NCBI RefSeq assembly: GCF_034262375.1
Contig: NZ_CP139558.1
Coordinates: 1,116,001-1,180,000, forward strand
Source of the DNA: Mucilaginibacter sabulilitoris
GTDB taxonomy: Bacteria > Bacteroidota > Bacteroidia > Sphingobacteriales > Sphingobacteriaceae
Direction of reading: 5' to 3'
Length of the DNA stretch: 64,000 bases
The number at the start of each line of letters is the position of its first letter. The stretch's first letter is position 1. The notes beneath the pieces were generated by a model. The model did not search any database, was not told where the DNA came from, and worked only from the letters and a program-made list of their open reading frames with translations. Below are positions 18,551-26,361 of the stretch, piece by piece. The translations under genes and the position numbers were made by a program.

Positions 18551-20002
18551 TTAGGCGATCAGCTTGATGATCCTTTTCAGATTGACAGTAAAGATGGCCA
18601 ATGCGCCCTGCATCTGCATGTTTTCGATACCATAAGCTATCGCCCGGTCATAACCATGAACGTTTTTTAGTTCACTGTTTTTGGCTTCGATCTTATACCT
18701 GTGTTTGATGCTTTCCTTATATTGTGTCGTTTCCTGAAAAGCCATCTGTTGTTGGTGCAGGTCTGACTTTATGCTTACAGAATAGGTCTTGGTTTTTGCC
18801 CCAGGTTTGTAGCAACCCTCCCTAAATGGGCAGATTTTGCATTTTTCAACATCAAAGTAATACGTGTCTGTCTGATTTGTTCCAACGTTCTTTTTTCCCT
18901 GTCTTGATTTTCGTATGGACAAATGCCCTGCAGGGCAAACGAACATATCAGCGTCTTTGTTATAATTGAACTTATCTTCTTCTTTTCTAAACCCCTGGGT
19001 AATGGTTGGGTTTAGTTTGGCTACCACCTTAATATCCTGTCCGTTCATTAACGCAAGGTTCTCTTTTCCTGAATAAGCCGAATCGCCGATGATCCTTTCT
19101 ACTTCAATGCCGTTGTTCTGACTGATCTCCAGAAGCTTGGGAAGTTCCGGCCCATCACCTTTTTCACCTGATGTTACTACCGCAGCGGTAATGATGCGTT
19201 CTTCGGTCATCGCCAGATGGGTCTTGTAACCAAAGAATGAGTTGTCAGCTGATTTATGCCCTGTTTTGGCATCCCTGTCTTTAGATAATGTATAATGATC
19301 CTGCGTATCCGCTACCGTTTCCTTCAGCAGGTTCAGCTTTTCCTTCACCGCAGGTATCTGGCTTAACGTTTGATCAGCTTCGATGTGCTTTTCCAGCGCG
19401 CTGCAATAAGCCAGTTCCTTTTCCAGTTCGTCGGCTGTGTTCTTTTCAGGCATACCGGCCTTCATGTCTTCATCGATAGCATATACCGCTTTGCGGAGCA
19501 GTTTCGAGCGTTCCCGCAATACTTCCAATGCTGAATATGGGTTTGACCGTGACAGGGAATGCGTAGCATCAACAATGATGGATCTGGACCGGATGACCCC
19601 TTTTTCAATAGCGATAGCGACCGTTTTACCAATGAGCAGGTTTAACAGATCATTATCCTTTAGCCGCAGCTTTCTGAACTTTGTTAATGAACTGGGATCA
19701 ATAACTTCTTCTTCAGGCGACATATCAAGGAAATATTTGAAAGACATATCATACTGCGAACGCTCAACCACATCAACGTCTGAAACCGTATAAACCGTTT
19801 TCAACAACAGATACTTGAACATCCGTACAGGGCTTTCTGCTGCCCGGCCGTTAGTAATGCTGTATTTGCTGATCAGTTCATCATAGATAAAGGTAAAATC
19901 TACCAGGTCATTGATCTTCCGCAGAAGATTGTCTTTAGGAACGATCAGGTCATATAAGCCCGAAAACGCGCTAAAATGGATCTTTTGTTGTTGAACGAGC
20001 AT
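18551..20002 (-). CDS. IS1182-family DDE transposase
   Basis: This catalyses movement of the surrounding insertion sequence. The N-terminal region (about 1-130) contains the DUF772-like helical segment (PVRMFKYLLLKTVYTVSD). The DDE catalytic core has Asp in IIVDATHS, Asp in IIGDSAYSG and Glu in KIEAKNSELKN. A CxxC-type cluster (CPAGH, CKICPFREGC) lies before the last catalytic Glu, as is usual in this family. The start is placed at the ATG ending at 20002, giving 483 residues. A TTG twelve codons upstream would add residues abutting the upstream hairpin. No frameshift or stop is seen, so the gene is probably functional. Confidence 0.92.
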   Translation of the reverse strand: MLVQQQKIHFSAFSGLYDLIVPKDNLLRKINDLVDFTFIYDELISKYSITNGRAAESPVRMFKYLLLKTVYTVSDVDVVERSQYDMSFKYFLDMSPEEEVIDPSSLTKFRKLRLKDNDLLNLLIGKTVAIAIEKGVIRSRSIIVDATHSLSRSNPYSALEVLRERSKLLRKAVYAIDEDMKAGMPEKNTADELEKELAYCSALEKHIEADQTLSQIPAVKEKLNLLKETVADTQDHYTLSKDRDAKTGHKSADNSFFGYKTHLAMTEERIITAAVVTSGEKGDGPELPKLLEISQNNGIEVERIIGDSAYSGKENLALMNGQDIKVVAKLNPTITQGFRKEEDKFNYNKDADMFVCPAGHLSIRKSRQGKKNVGTNQTDTYYFDVEKCKICPFREGCYKPGAKTKTYSVSIKSDLHQQQMAFQETTQYKESIKHRYKIEAKNSELKNVHGYDRAIAYGIENMQMQGALAIFTVNLKRIIKLIA

Positions 20003-20038
20003 CTTGTAGTGGCTTTCTTTTGACACTTCAAGATACAA

Positions 20039-20076
20039 AAAACGGGGTTGAAAAACTAATTTTTCAACCCCGTTTT
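20039..20076. promoter_or_regulatory. Perfect hairpin upstream of the transposase gene
   Basis: The 17-base arms AAAACGGGGTTGAAAAA and TTTTTCAACCCCGTTTT enclose the loop CTAA and pair perfectly. Located between the IS right end and the transposase start, it can terminate or sequester read-through transcripts from outside, the usual way an element limits impinging expression of its transposase. It reads as a terminator on either strand. Confidence 0.65.
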
Positions 20077-20086
20077 GCCTATTTAG

Positions 20087-20104
20087 ACTTTTTCAGTACC
20101 CTCC
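20087..20104 (-). repeat. Right terminal inverted repeat of the IS
   Basis: The reverse complement reads GGAGGGTACTGAAAAAGT and matches the left end at 17 of 18 positions. It is followed by the TGAAAA target duplication and then by the right arm of the broken terminator. Confidence 0.85.
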
Positions 20105-20268
20105 TGAAAAGTAGGGCTTTTTTGCGTTTCAGCTTTTTTTGAATGATCAGTTCCACCTTATGATCGATATGCCGTGTTTTTAAGCTCCAGAGTTTTTTTC
20201 GAGAAGCATTGCAGGTATTCAAATGACTTATTAAGTTTGATAGTAATTACACCTAAACAATATAACCT

Positions 20269-21405
20269 ATGAAAACGAAGCTTAATATTTTTGTTTTATC
20301 TCTATTGGGGATAGTTATTCTGCTTACGGCTATGAGCCCGGTGAATAAACCGCTTAATCACAAAACAAAAGCACCTTTATCAGGCCATTTTTTGTTTGTG
20401 GCAGTACCCGGAATAAGGGATTATCTTGGATATGGTGGCCATGGTTTGCTTGTGTTTGATATGGATAACAATCATCAATTTGTGAAACGGATTGAAACAC
20501 GGGGCTTCCATTCCAATAAAAGGCCCTCTAATGTTAAAGGCATTGCGGTTAGCATACCGCTTAATAGTATTTATATAAGCACTATTGAGTCACTTCAACG
20601 CATTGATCTCAGCACCGGAGAAATTATATGGGAAAAGGATATTGAGGGTGGTGCTGATCGGATGTCGATATCCCCGGATGGTAAAATAATGTATCTTCCT
20701 TCTTTTGAGAATAAGATATGGAATGTTGTGGATTGCAAAACGGGTGCGGTTATTAAAAAGATCCCCGGTTTTACAAGGTCACATAATACACTTTACGGAT
20801 TGTCGGGCAATTACGTTTACCTGGACGATCTGGCATCACCCTGGTTAAAAGTAGCCGACACCAAAACACACACTGTGGTTAGTAAGATAGGCCCGTTTGG
20901 AAATTTTATCCGTCCGTTTATTGTTAACGGAAAGGAAACCCGGGCTTATGTAACTGTTGATAGTTTACTTGGTTTTGAAGTAGGTGATTTGAATACCGGA
21001 AAGAAGCTTGCCCGCGTAGTGGTGGAAGGCTGGGATAAGGGCCCTGTAAGACGTCATGGTAATCCAAGTCATGGAATAGGCCTTACCCCGGATGAAAAGG
21101 AGTTATGGGTATGCGATGGGTTTAATATGCGTTTGCATGTTTTTAGCGCTGCAGAACCCTATCAACAATTAACTACCATACCATTGCAGGACATGCCGGG
21201 CTGGATAACTTTTAGCTTAGACGGGAAATATGCCTATCCTTCAAGCGGTGAGGTAATTGACGTTAAAACGCGCAGGGTACTTTCCACACTTAAAGATGAG
21301 TTTAGCAATAGCGTAGGCAGCGAAAAAATGATAGAGGTAGACTTTGAGAACGGAAAAGCGGTAAAAGCCGGCGATCAGTTTGGTATTGGTCGGGTAAGGC
21401 AGTAA
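20269..21405 (+). CDS. YncE-like beta-propeller protein, exported
   Basis: A signal peptide or membrane anchor at residues 1-24 (MKTKLNIFVLSLLGIVILLTA) is followed by about 350 residues of repeating beta-propeller character. Examples are 'GGADRMSISPDGKIMYLPSFENKIWNVVDCKTG' style blades and 'GLTPDEKELWVCDGFNMRLHVF' near residues 265-290. This is the pattern of YVTN/quinoprotein-amine-dehydrogenase-like propellers with no recognisable active site. The role is probably binding or scaffolding in the periplasm. It is the first gene after the insertion sequence and stands alone, with about 220 bases to the next gene. Whether the IS ends influence its expression is unknown. Confidence 0.75.
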   Translation: MKTKLNIFVLSLLGIVILLTAMSPVNKPLNHKTKAPLSGHFLFVAVPGIRDYLGYGGHGLLVFDMDNNHQFVKRIETRGFHSNKRPSNVKGIAVSIPLNSIYISTIESLQRIDLSTGEIIWEKDIEGGADRMSISPDGKIMYLPSFENKIWNVVDCKTGAVIKKIPGFTRSHNTLYGLSGNYVYLDDLASPWLKVADTKTHTVVSKIGPFGNFIRPFIVNGKETRAYVTVDSLLGFEVGDLNTGKKLARVVVEGWDKGPVRRHGNPSHGIGLTPDEKELWVCDGFNMRLHVFSAAEPYQQLTTIPLQDMPGWITFSLDGKYAYPSSGEVIDVKTRRVLSTLKDEFSNSVGSEKMIEVDFENGKAVKAGDQFGIGRVRQ

Positions 21406-21629
21406 TTATCTAAACTTTTTAACTTCTACTTTAACAATTTTTAAGATCATTCTGTTGATCAAACCTGTGAAAATATGAGTAATTTAACGTGTATTATTTC
21501 TTTCATAAGAATTTAATCATCAGTGTTTTAATTGTATTTTTAAATGGTGTTTTATTAGGCGCCAATTAAGGTATAGCTTATGGGTTTATTGAACCTGTGC
21601 ATCTGAATAAAGATAATTAGCATCAGTAT

Positions 21630-23525
21630 ATGGAAAGTCAAGTTAAAAACGACACGTTTCATGCAGGAATTTGCATGGCCGGGGCTGTATCTGCAGGCGC
21701 CTACACCGCCGGGGTTATGGATTATTTGTTCGAGGTGCTGGAGCATTGGGAGAAAGCTAAGAAACTGCAGGCGGCCGGCAAACTGACAGGAATACCAAAG
21801 CACAACTTCGTTATTGAAGCATTGGGTGGTGCATCTGCCGGCGGAATGACTGCTGCTATTACCTCAGCAGCATTACAAGGTAATTTTGACCCGATAAAGC
21901 AAAGCGACGCAGCAAATGACGCAGTAACCCAAAAGAACCCCCTTTATAACTCCTGGGTGAACTTGATTGAGGATGATAATAACGATATGATGAGCTATAT
22001 GCTTGATACCAGCGATATAGAGAGCGATGCGGAAACAAATGTATGTAAGGAGGTGAGGGCAGGCTTTAATTCGTCATTTATAAAAAAGATTGCCAGCTCC
22101 GTACTTGATGTACGAGTAGAAAATATTTATGATCGCCCTTATCTGGCCGATGACCTTGATTTTTTTACAACTATCACCAATCTCAGGGGCTTTAATTATA
22201 TGATTTCTTTTGATACCGCCAGTGGCATAAGAGAATATTATATGAAAATGCACCGCGATTATGCTTTTTTTAAATTGAGTGAAAAGCCTTATGGACAGGA
22301 TGGTCGTATCCCTATTAACTATAAGGCATCAACCGGCAATGCGGAGAATGATCAAAATATCGAGATACTTAAGGCTGCTGCAATGTCAACCGGGGCATTT
22401 CCGGTTGGTTTGGAAAGCCGCACCTTGAGCCGGCAAAGGGAGTATATAGAAGATAGCAAGTATTTGAACCTTCGGCTTGCGGGTCAGGATGACAACCGGG
22501 TTAAGTATCATTTTTTACCGGAAGGTGCCTTTGTTTCACTTAATGTTGATGGTGGCGTAATAAATAATGAGCCGTTTGAAGTGACCCAGCAACTGCTTGA
22601 TGATCGCAGGCGGAAAGCGATGTCGGCTGCGGACGCGGAAAATTACACACCCAAAACTTCGGCTGCCGAGTTTGATAGCCTGGTACTGATGATTGACCCT
22701 TTTCCGAGCGAAGAAACCCCGGAACCAACTGTTTTTGTTCCGCAGCAGGCCTGGAAAAAAGTGGTGCCATCGGTTTTATCAGCCATGATAGGGCAGTTGA
22801 GGCTGAAAGATGAGCAGGTTAAACGCGCGTATCTTGATGATGATTATACCCGTTTCCTGGTTATGCCGGTTCGCTCTATAAATGGCGAAAATCAAACCTA
22901 TACTATTGCCTGCGGATCTTTAGGCGGTTTTGGCGGCTTTTTTTCCAAAGCGTTCAGAAAACATGATTTTTACCTGGGACGCAGGAATTGCCAGCGTTTT
23001 TTGCAGGCCTATTTAACGGTGCCGGAAGAAGCGAAAAATCCAATTTTGGAATATGGATTTGAGGGGATTACCGATTTTAGGTATACGGTGAACAAGGATG
23101 ACAAAAGCACCACATATGTGCCGCTCATTCCCGACCTGCGTGTGGTGGAAGATGCCGCCCCGGGCACTTATAAATATGTAATCCCGCCCGTAGAAGCGGA
23201 ATATCCTTATCCTCAAATCAGCCTTACTTATCTGTTGGGCTTAAAAGATAAAATAGAGAAGCGTATTCAATGTATATTGAATAATGTACAAAACGCAGCT
23301 GAACTTCAGGCCGCCGGGCCAAAATGGGAAAGCACCATTGTTCCCCGTATCCGGAAAAAATCATGGTTCGGGAGGCTGTTTTCAAATGTAGTAACCAATA
23401 ATCTCACCAAGGGATACCTGAGTTTGGGCAAAACATTTGGTAAAGGGGCAGCAGCCGATATGGCTATTGATACCATAATAAAAGATATGGAACAACGTGG
23501 ATTGATAAATGATGACTATAAGTAA
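21630..23525 (+). CDS. Patatin-like phospholipase family protein
   Basis: A predicted serine acyl hydrolase of the patatin fold. The nucleophile elbow GASAGG (about Ser69) follows the oxyanion-type segment HAGICMAGAVSAGAYTAG at residues 11-28. The catalytic Asp is in NVDGGVINNEPFE (about D307), completing the Ser-Asp dyad. At 631 residues it is longer than minimal patatins. The extra C-terminal 250 residues contain no obvious signal or membrane segment, so the enzyme is likely cytoplasmic or peripherally membrane-bound. The substrate (phospholipid or other ester) is not readable. It is monocistronic and followed by a good terminator. Confidence 0.85.
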   Translation: MESQVKNDTFHAGICMAGAVSAGAYTAGVMDYLFEVLEHWEKAKKLQAAGKLTGIPKHNFVIEALGGASAGGMTAAITSAALQGNFDPIKQSDAANDAVTQKNPLYNSWVNLIEDDNNDMMSYMLDTSDIESDAETNVCKEVRAGFNSSFIKKIASSVLDVRVENIYDRPYLADDLDFFTTITNLRGFNYMISFDTASGIREYYMKMHRDYAFFKLSEKPYGQDGRIPINYKASTGNAENDQNIEILKAAAMSTGAFPVGLESRTLSRQREYIEDSKYLNLRLAGQDDNRVKYHFLPEGAFVSLNVDGGVINNEPFEVTQQLLDDRRRKAMSAADAENYTPKTSAAEFDSLVLMIDPFPSEETPEPTVFVPQQAWKKVVPSVLSAMIGQLRLKDEQVKRAYLDDDYTRFLVMPVRSINGENQTYTIACGSLGGFGGFFSKAFRKHDFYLGRRNCQRFLQAYLTVPEEAKNPILEYGFEGITDFRYTVNKDDKSTTYVPLIPDLRVVEDAAPGTYKYVIPPVEAEYPYPQISLTYLLGLKDKIEKRIQCILNNVQNAAELQAAGPKWESTIVPRIRKKSWFGRLFSNVVTNNLTKGYLSLGKTFGKGAAADMAIDTIIKDMEQRGLINDDYK

Positions 23526-23536
23526 GCTATAAATTA

Positions 23537-23574
23537 AATTTCACTCCGGTTTATTCAAGAGCCGGGGTGAAATT
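23537..23574 (+). terminator. Rho-independent terminator of the patatin gene
   Basis: AATTTCACTCCGG pairs with CCGGGGTGAAATT over 13 positions with one wobble and a 12-base loop. It lies 12 bases after the stop codon. The U-rich tail is delayed (AGCTGGTTTT). Confidence 0.7.
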
Positions 23575-23787
23575 AGCTGGTTTTATGCGGCACTCTCTAA
23601 AATAATCGTTGAACATTTTCCGGCCTTTTTAGGTTTTCTCTCTTCACTCATGTAGCTCAGACTGTATACCACTTTATATCACCTTATTAGTTAAATATCG
23701 TAAAATGGATCATTAAATGTTACGCCTGCTTCGGCATATTATGAGCTTTTTCTTTACCTTCATGCTTCCATTTATATTAACTGACCA

Positions 23788-24054
23788 ATGAGAGAATTAC
23801 TTTTAACATTAGTATTGTTATTTGTTTTTTTATTTCCGCATACCCTACGCCAGGTCTATGGGCAATTACTCACGGGTTTGCCTGGAATTGTACGGCTTAC
23901 TTATATATATCCTGATAATAAGTTATTTGTGGACAGTATAGTTGTGTACAACCCATACCTGATCATCAAGGCTGATGAAGCTAAAAATAATAGGCCTGAA
24001 TTTAACCCAAAACAGTTTGCGAGTAGTTATATTTTATCCCCAAGACGGCTTTAG
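23788..24054 (+). CDS. Hypothetical short exported protein (88 aa), doubtful
   Basis: The frame begins with a signal-peptide-like start (MRELLLTLVLLFVFLFPHTL) and continues with 60 residues of no recognised family. A hydrophobic N-terminus on a short frame in AT-rich DNA is weak evidence. If it is not a gene, the whole 23526-24190 stretch is non-coding apart from the terminator at its left end. It might be a remnant of an exported protein gene. Confidence 0.3.
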   Translation: MRELLLTLVLLFVFLFPHTLRQVYGQLLTGLPGIVRLTYIYPDNKLFVDSIVVYNPYLIIKADEAKNNRPEFNPKQFASSYILSPRRL

Positions 24055-24190
24055 AATGACTAAAGAGGTTTTACTCAATCTATTAAACCATTACCGCGTT
24101 AATCGGTTATATTACCATTAAATGAGTACCCGATAATTTGGCCTTTCAATAATCTTTATAACACCCTAATTATAAGTTAATCGATTTACA

Positions 24191-25813
24191 ATGAGAATTT
24201 ATGTACTAATTTTATTTCTTGTAATTTTTAGATATACTGCCTTTGCGTCCTCAAAAACAGATAGCCTATTAACCGAGGTTAAGCGCGAATTGATCAAGAA
24301 AAAAACCTATGATAATCAAAAAGAAGCACGTATAAAAAAATTGAAGGCCTCATTGTCGTCGGTCCCATTAATAAATTACAATTCCCGCTATTGGCTCTGC
24401 AGTAATATATACGAAGAATATAAGGTATATCAATTTGACTCGGCCTACGTGTATATTAATAAAATGCGGAACATAAGCGACATACTTCATGATGGTGCAA
24501 AGCAAAACGATTGTAAAATAAAATTGGCGTTCATCCTGCTTTCGGCCGGTATGTTTAAAGAAGCTTTTGATTGTTTTAACGGCATAGAGGTACGCTTGCT
24601 GAACAATGAATCAAAAATTGAGTATTATGCTTTGAAAGCCAGAGCCCATTCAGACCTGGCGAATTATGATAGCAATAGTTACTACACGCAGTATAATAAT
24701 GCCGAATCAATCAAATATCTGGACTCAACCATTGCGCTTTGTAAGCCAAACTCTTATGAGTGGTTAAGGCAGCAGGGCGACAAGCAAATACGCATCGGCG
24801 ATATACAAGAGCCATCCAAATATTACCTTCGCATACTTAAAGATTTTAAATTAACTGCACATCAGCGCGCCATGATCGCTACAGGCCTGAGTTCATCTTA
24901 TATGAAACCCTCGCAGATTGAAGAACGCGCCAATCTTTTAATTATCGGTGTTATTAATGATATCAGGTCATCAACCAAAGAAACACTGGCCAGTTTTGAG
25001 CTGGGCTATCTGTTGTACCAGAATGGTAATGTGAAAGATGCTTATATTTTTATTGATCAGGCTATGAATGATGCCGAGTATTATGGCGCTAAGCTCCGTA
25101 AAATAAAAATAGCTGCGGTATTGCCGGTTGTAGCAGCTCAAAAGCTGGTTTTAATGGAAAAGGAAAAAAATAAATTCCTGGTTTATCTCCTGACCATAAC
25201 TGTGGTTTCCATATTCGTGCTCATGATCTCTTTCATTATATTTAACCAGTTAAAACGTTTAAAGGCAAAGGAGAAGATCATTGAGGAGAAGAATCTTGAA
25301 CTGGAAACTATTAACGATAAGCTTGTTGAAGATACCCGGATTAAGGAAGAGTATATAGGCTATTTTTTTAATGTTATATCGGGTTATATATTAAAGCTCG
25401 AGAAATTAAAACGGAACATCGACAGGAAGCTTGCCGCCAGGAAATATGAAGATATTCAACTCGCTATAAATGAAATAAATATAAAAAAGGAAAGGGATTT
25501 ATTGTTTTATACGTTCGATCATATCTTTCTTAAGATATTCCCCAACTTTATTACAGTGTTTAATTCGCTATTTAAAGAAGAGGATCAGATTTGGCCCAAG
25601 GATAATGAAGTGCTGAATACCGATTTGCGGATATTCGCGTTGTTACGTATGGGTATTAGCGATAACGAAACTATAGCCAATATACTGGAGTACTCTGTAA
25701 ATACTATATACGTTTATAAGATGCGTATCAAGGCAAGGTCGATAGTCCCTGGCGATCAGTTTGATAAAAAGATCATGGCCATAAAGGCGGTTGATGTGGT
25801 TAACAAATCATAA
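24191..25813 (+). CDS. DUF6377-type membrane-anchored transcriptional regulator with TPR-like sensor
   Basis: A signal peptide (residues 1-20) precedes an alpha-helical TPR-like periplasmic region (about 25-320). One membrane helix (about 326-350, FLVYLLTITVVSIFVLMISF) and a coiled-coil linker (about 350-385) follow. The C-terminal cytoplasmic region ends in a LuxR-like helix-turn-helix (ISDNETIANILEYSVNTIYVYKMRIK, about residues 492-518). In Bacteroidota these proteins stand next to SusC/SusD operons and are thought to sense the glycan in the periplasm and activate the locus directly. This one is immediately upstream of the third SusCD operon on the same strand, separated by a 548-base AT-rich gap that should contain the target promoter. 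Confidence 0.85.
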   Translation: MRIYVLILFLVIFRYTAFASSKTDSLLTEVKRELIKKKTYDNQKEARIKKLKASLSSVPLINYNSRYWLCSNIYEEYKVYQFDSAYVYINKMRNISDILHDGAKQNDCKIKLAFILLSAGMFKEAFDCFNGIEVRLLNNESKIEYYALKARAHSDLANYDSNSYYTQYNNAESIKYLDSTIALCKPNSYEWLRQQGDKQIRIGDIQEPSKYYLRILKDFKLTAHQRAMIATGLSSSYMKPSQIEERANLLIIGVINDIRSSTKETLASFELGYLLYQNGNVKDAYIFIDQAMNDAEYYGAKLRKIKIAAVLPVVAAQKLVLMEKEKNKFLVYLLTITVVSIFVLMISFIIFNQLKRLKAKEKIIEEKNLELETINDKLVEDTRIKEEYIGYFFNVISGYILKLEKLKRNIDRKLAARKYEDIQLAINEINIKKERDLLFYTFDHIFLKIFPNFITVFNSLFKEEDQIWPKDNEVLNTDLRIFALLRMGISDNETIANILEYSVNTIYVYKMRIKARSIVPGDQFDKKIMAIKAVDVVNKS

Positions 25814-26361
25814 TTAAATGAATTGATTTTTAAGTAAGAAAACGTTGTTTTGCATTAAAAATATATCAAATACCGTTAAATTTATTTTATATTTTTTTGC
25901 ACTTGTTTTTTTTCAAATATTTGATTATTAATTAATTACATAAATAATACATCGTTTTTTGTTATATTTTCAGAAAAAAAATAGGTATTGCACTATTCTC
26001 CATATTACTTTGTACATAGTCATTCAACAGGGGCGAATTGTAAAAATTACTCCTAACGGCAAGTGACCTCTCTGGCGTACAATATTAAAACCTAATAATA
26101 ATTTAAATTTCATTATGCCATCATGTTTGATGGTTGTCATGCCAAAGGGCTTTAGCCTTTTGTTTTAACGGTATTAATTGCTTTGGCTTTGTCATGCACT
26201 GATACCTCATGGCCTTTTTGTGGACTTTAAAAACAACTGCTTATGAATACAAGCTATACCAATGAACAACCCCCTTAATGATTTAATATCAGTAATTCAC
26301 TCAATCTCACAAACACAACAGTTATTGTTAAATCAACCAATTAAACACTAAATCTAAATTT
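25814..26361 (+). promoter_or_regulatory. Long AT-rich leader region before the third SusCD operon
   Basis: No coding frame is visible in these 548 bases. The left part is very AT-rich. At 26143-26162 a compact hairpin (CAAAGGGCT-TT-AGCCTTTTG) followed by TTTTAAC resembles a leader terminator about 200 bases ahead of susC. TTACTTTG at 26005-26012 is one mismatch from the -7 consensus, but no matching -33 element is seen. A regulated promoter and long 5' leader are inferred. Confidence 0.4.

Larger units (their letters stand above)
18367..20104. mobile_element. IS1182-family insertion sequence, complete (about 1.74 kb)
   Basis: The ends are 18-base inverted repeats with 17 matches (GGAGGG[C/T]ACTGAAAAAGT). 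Flanking direct repeats are TGAAAA (18361-18366 and 20105-20110). An alternative reading with ends one base further in gives an 8-base duplication, CTGAAAAG. Inside is one intact transposase gene on the minus strand plus two strong hairpins. Everything needed for activity appears present, which suggests a recent insertion. Confidence 0.9.
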
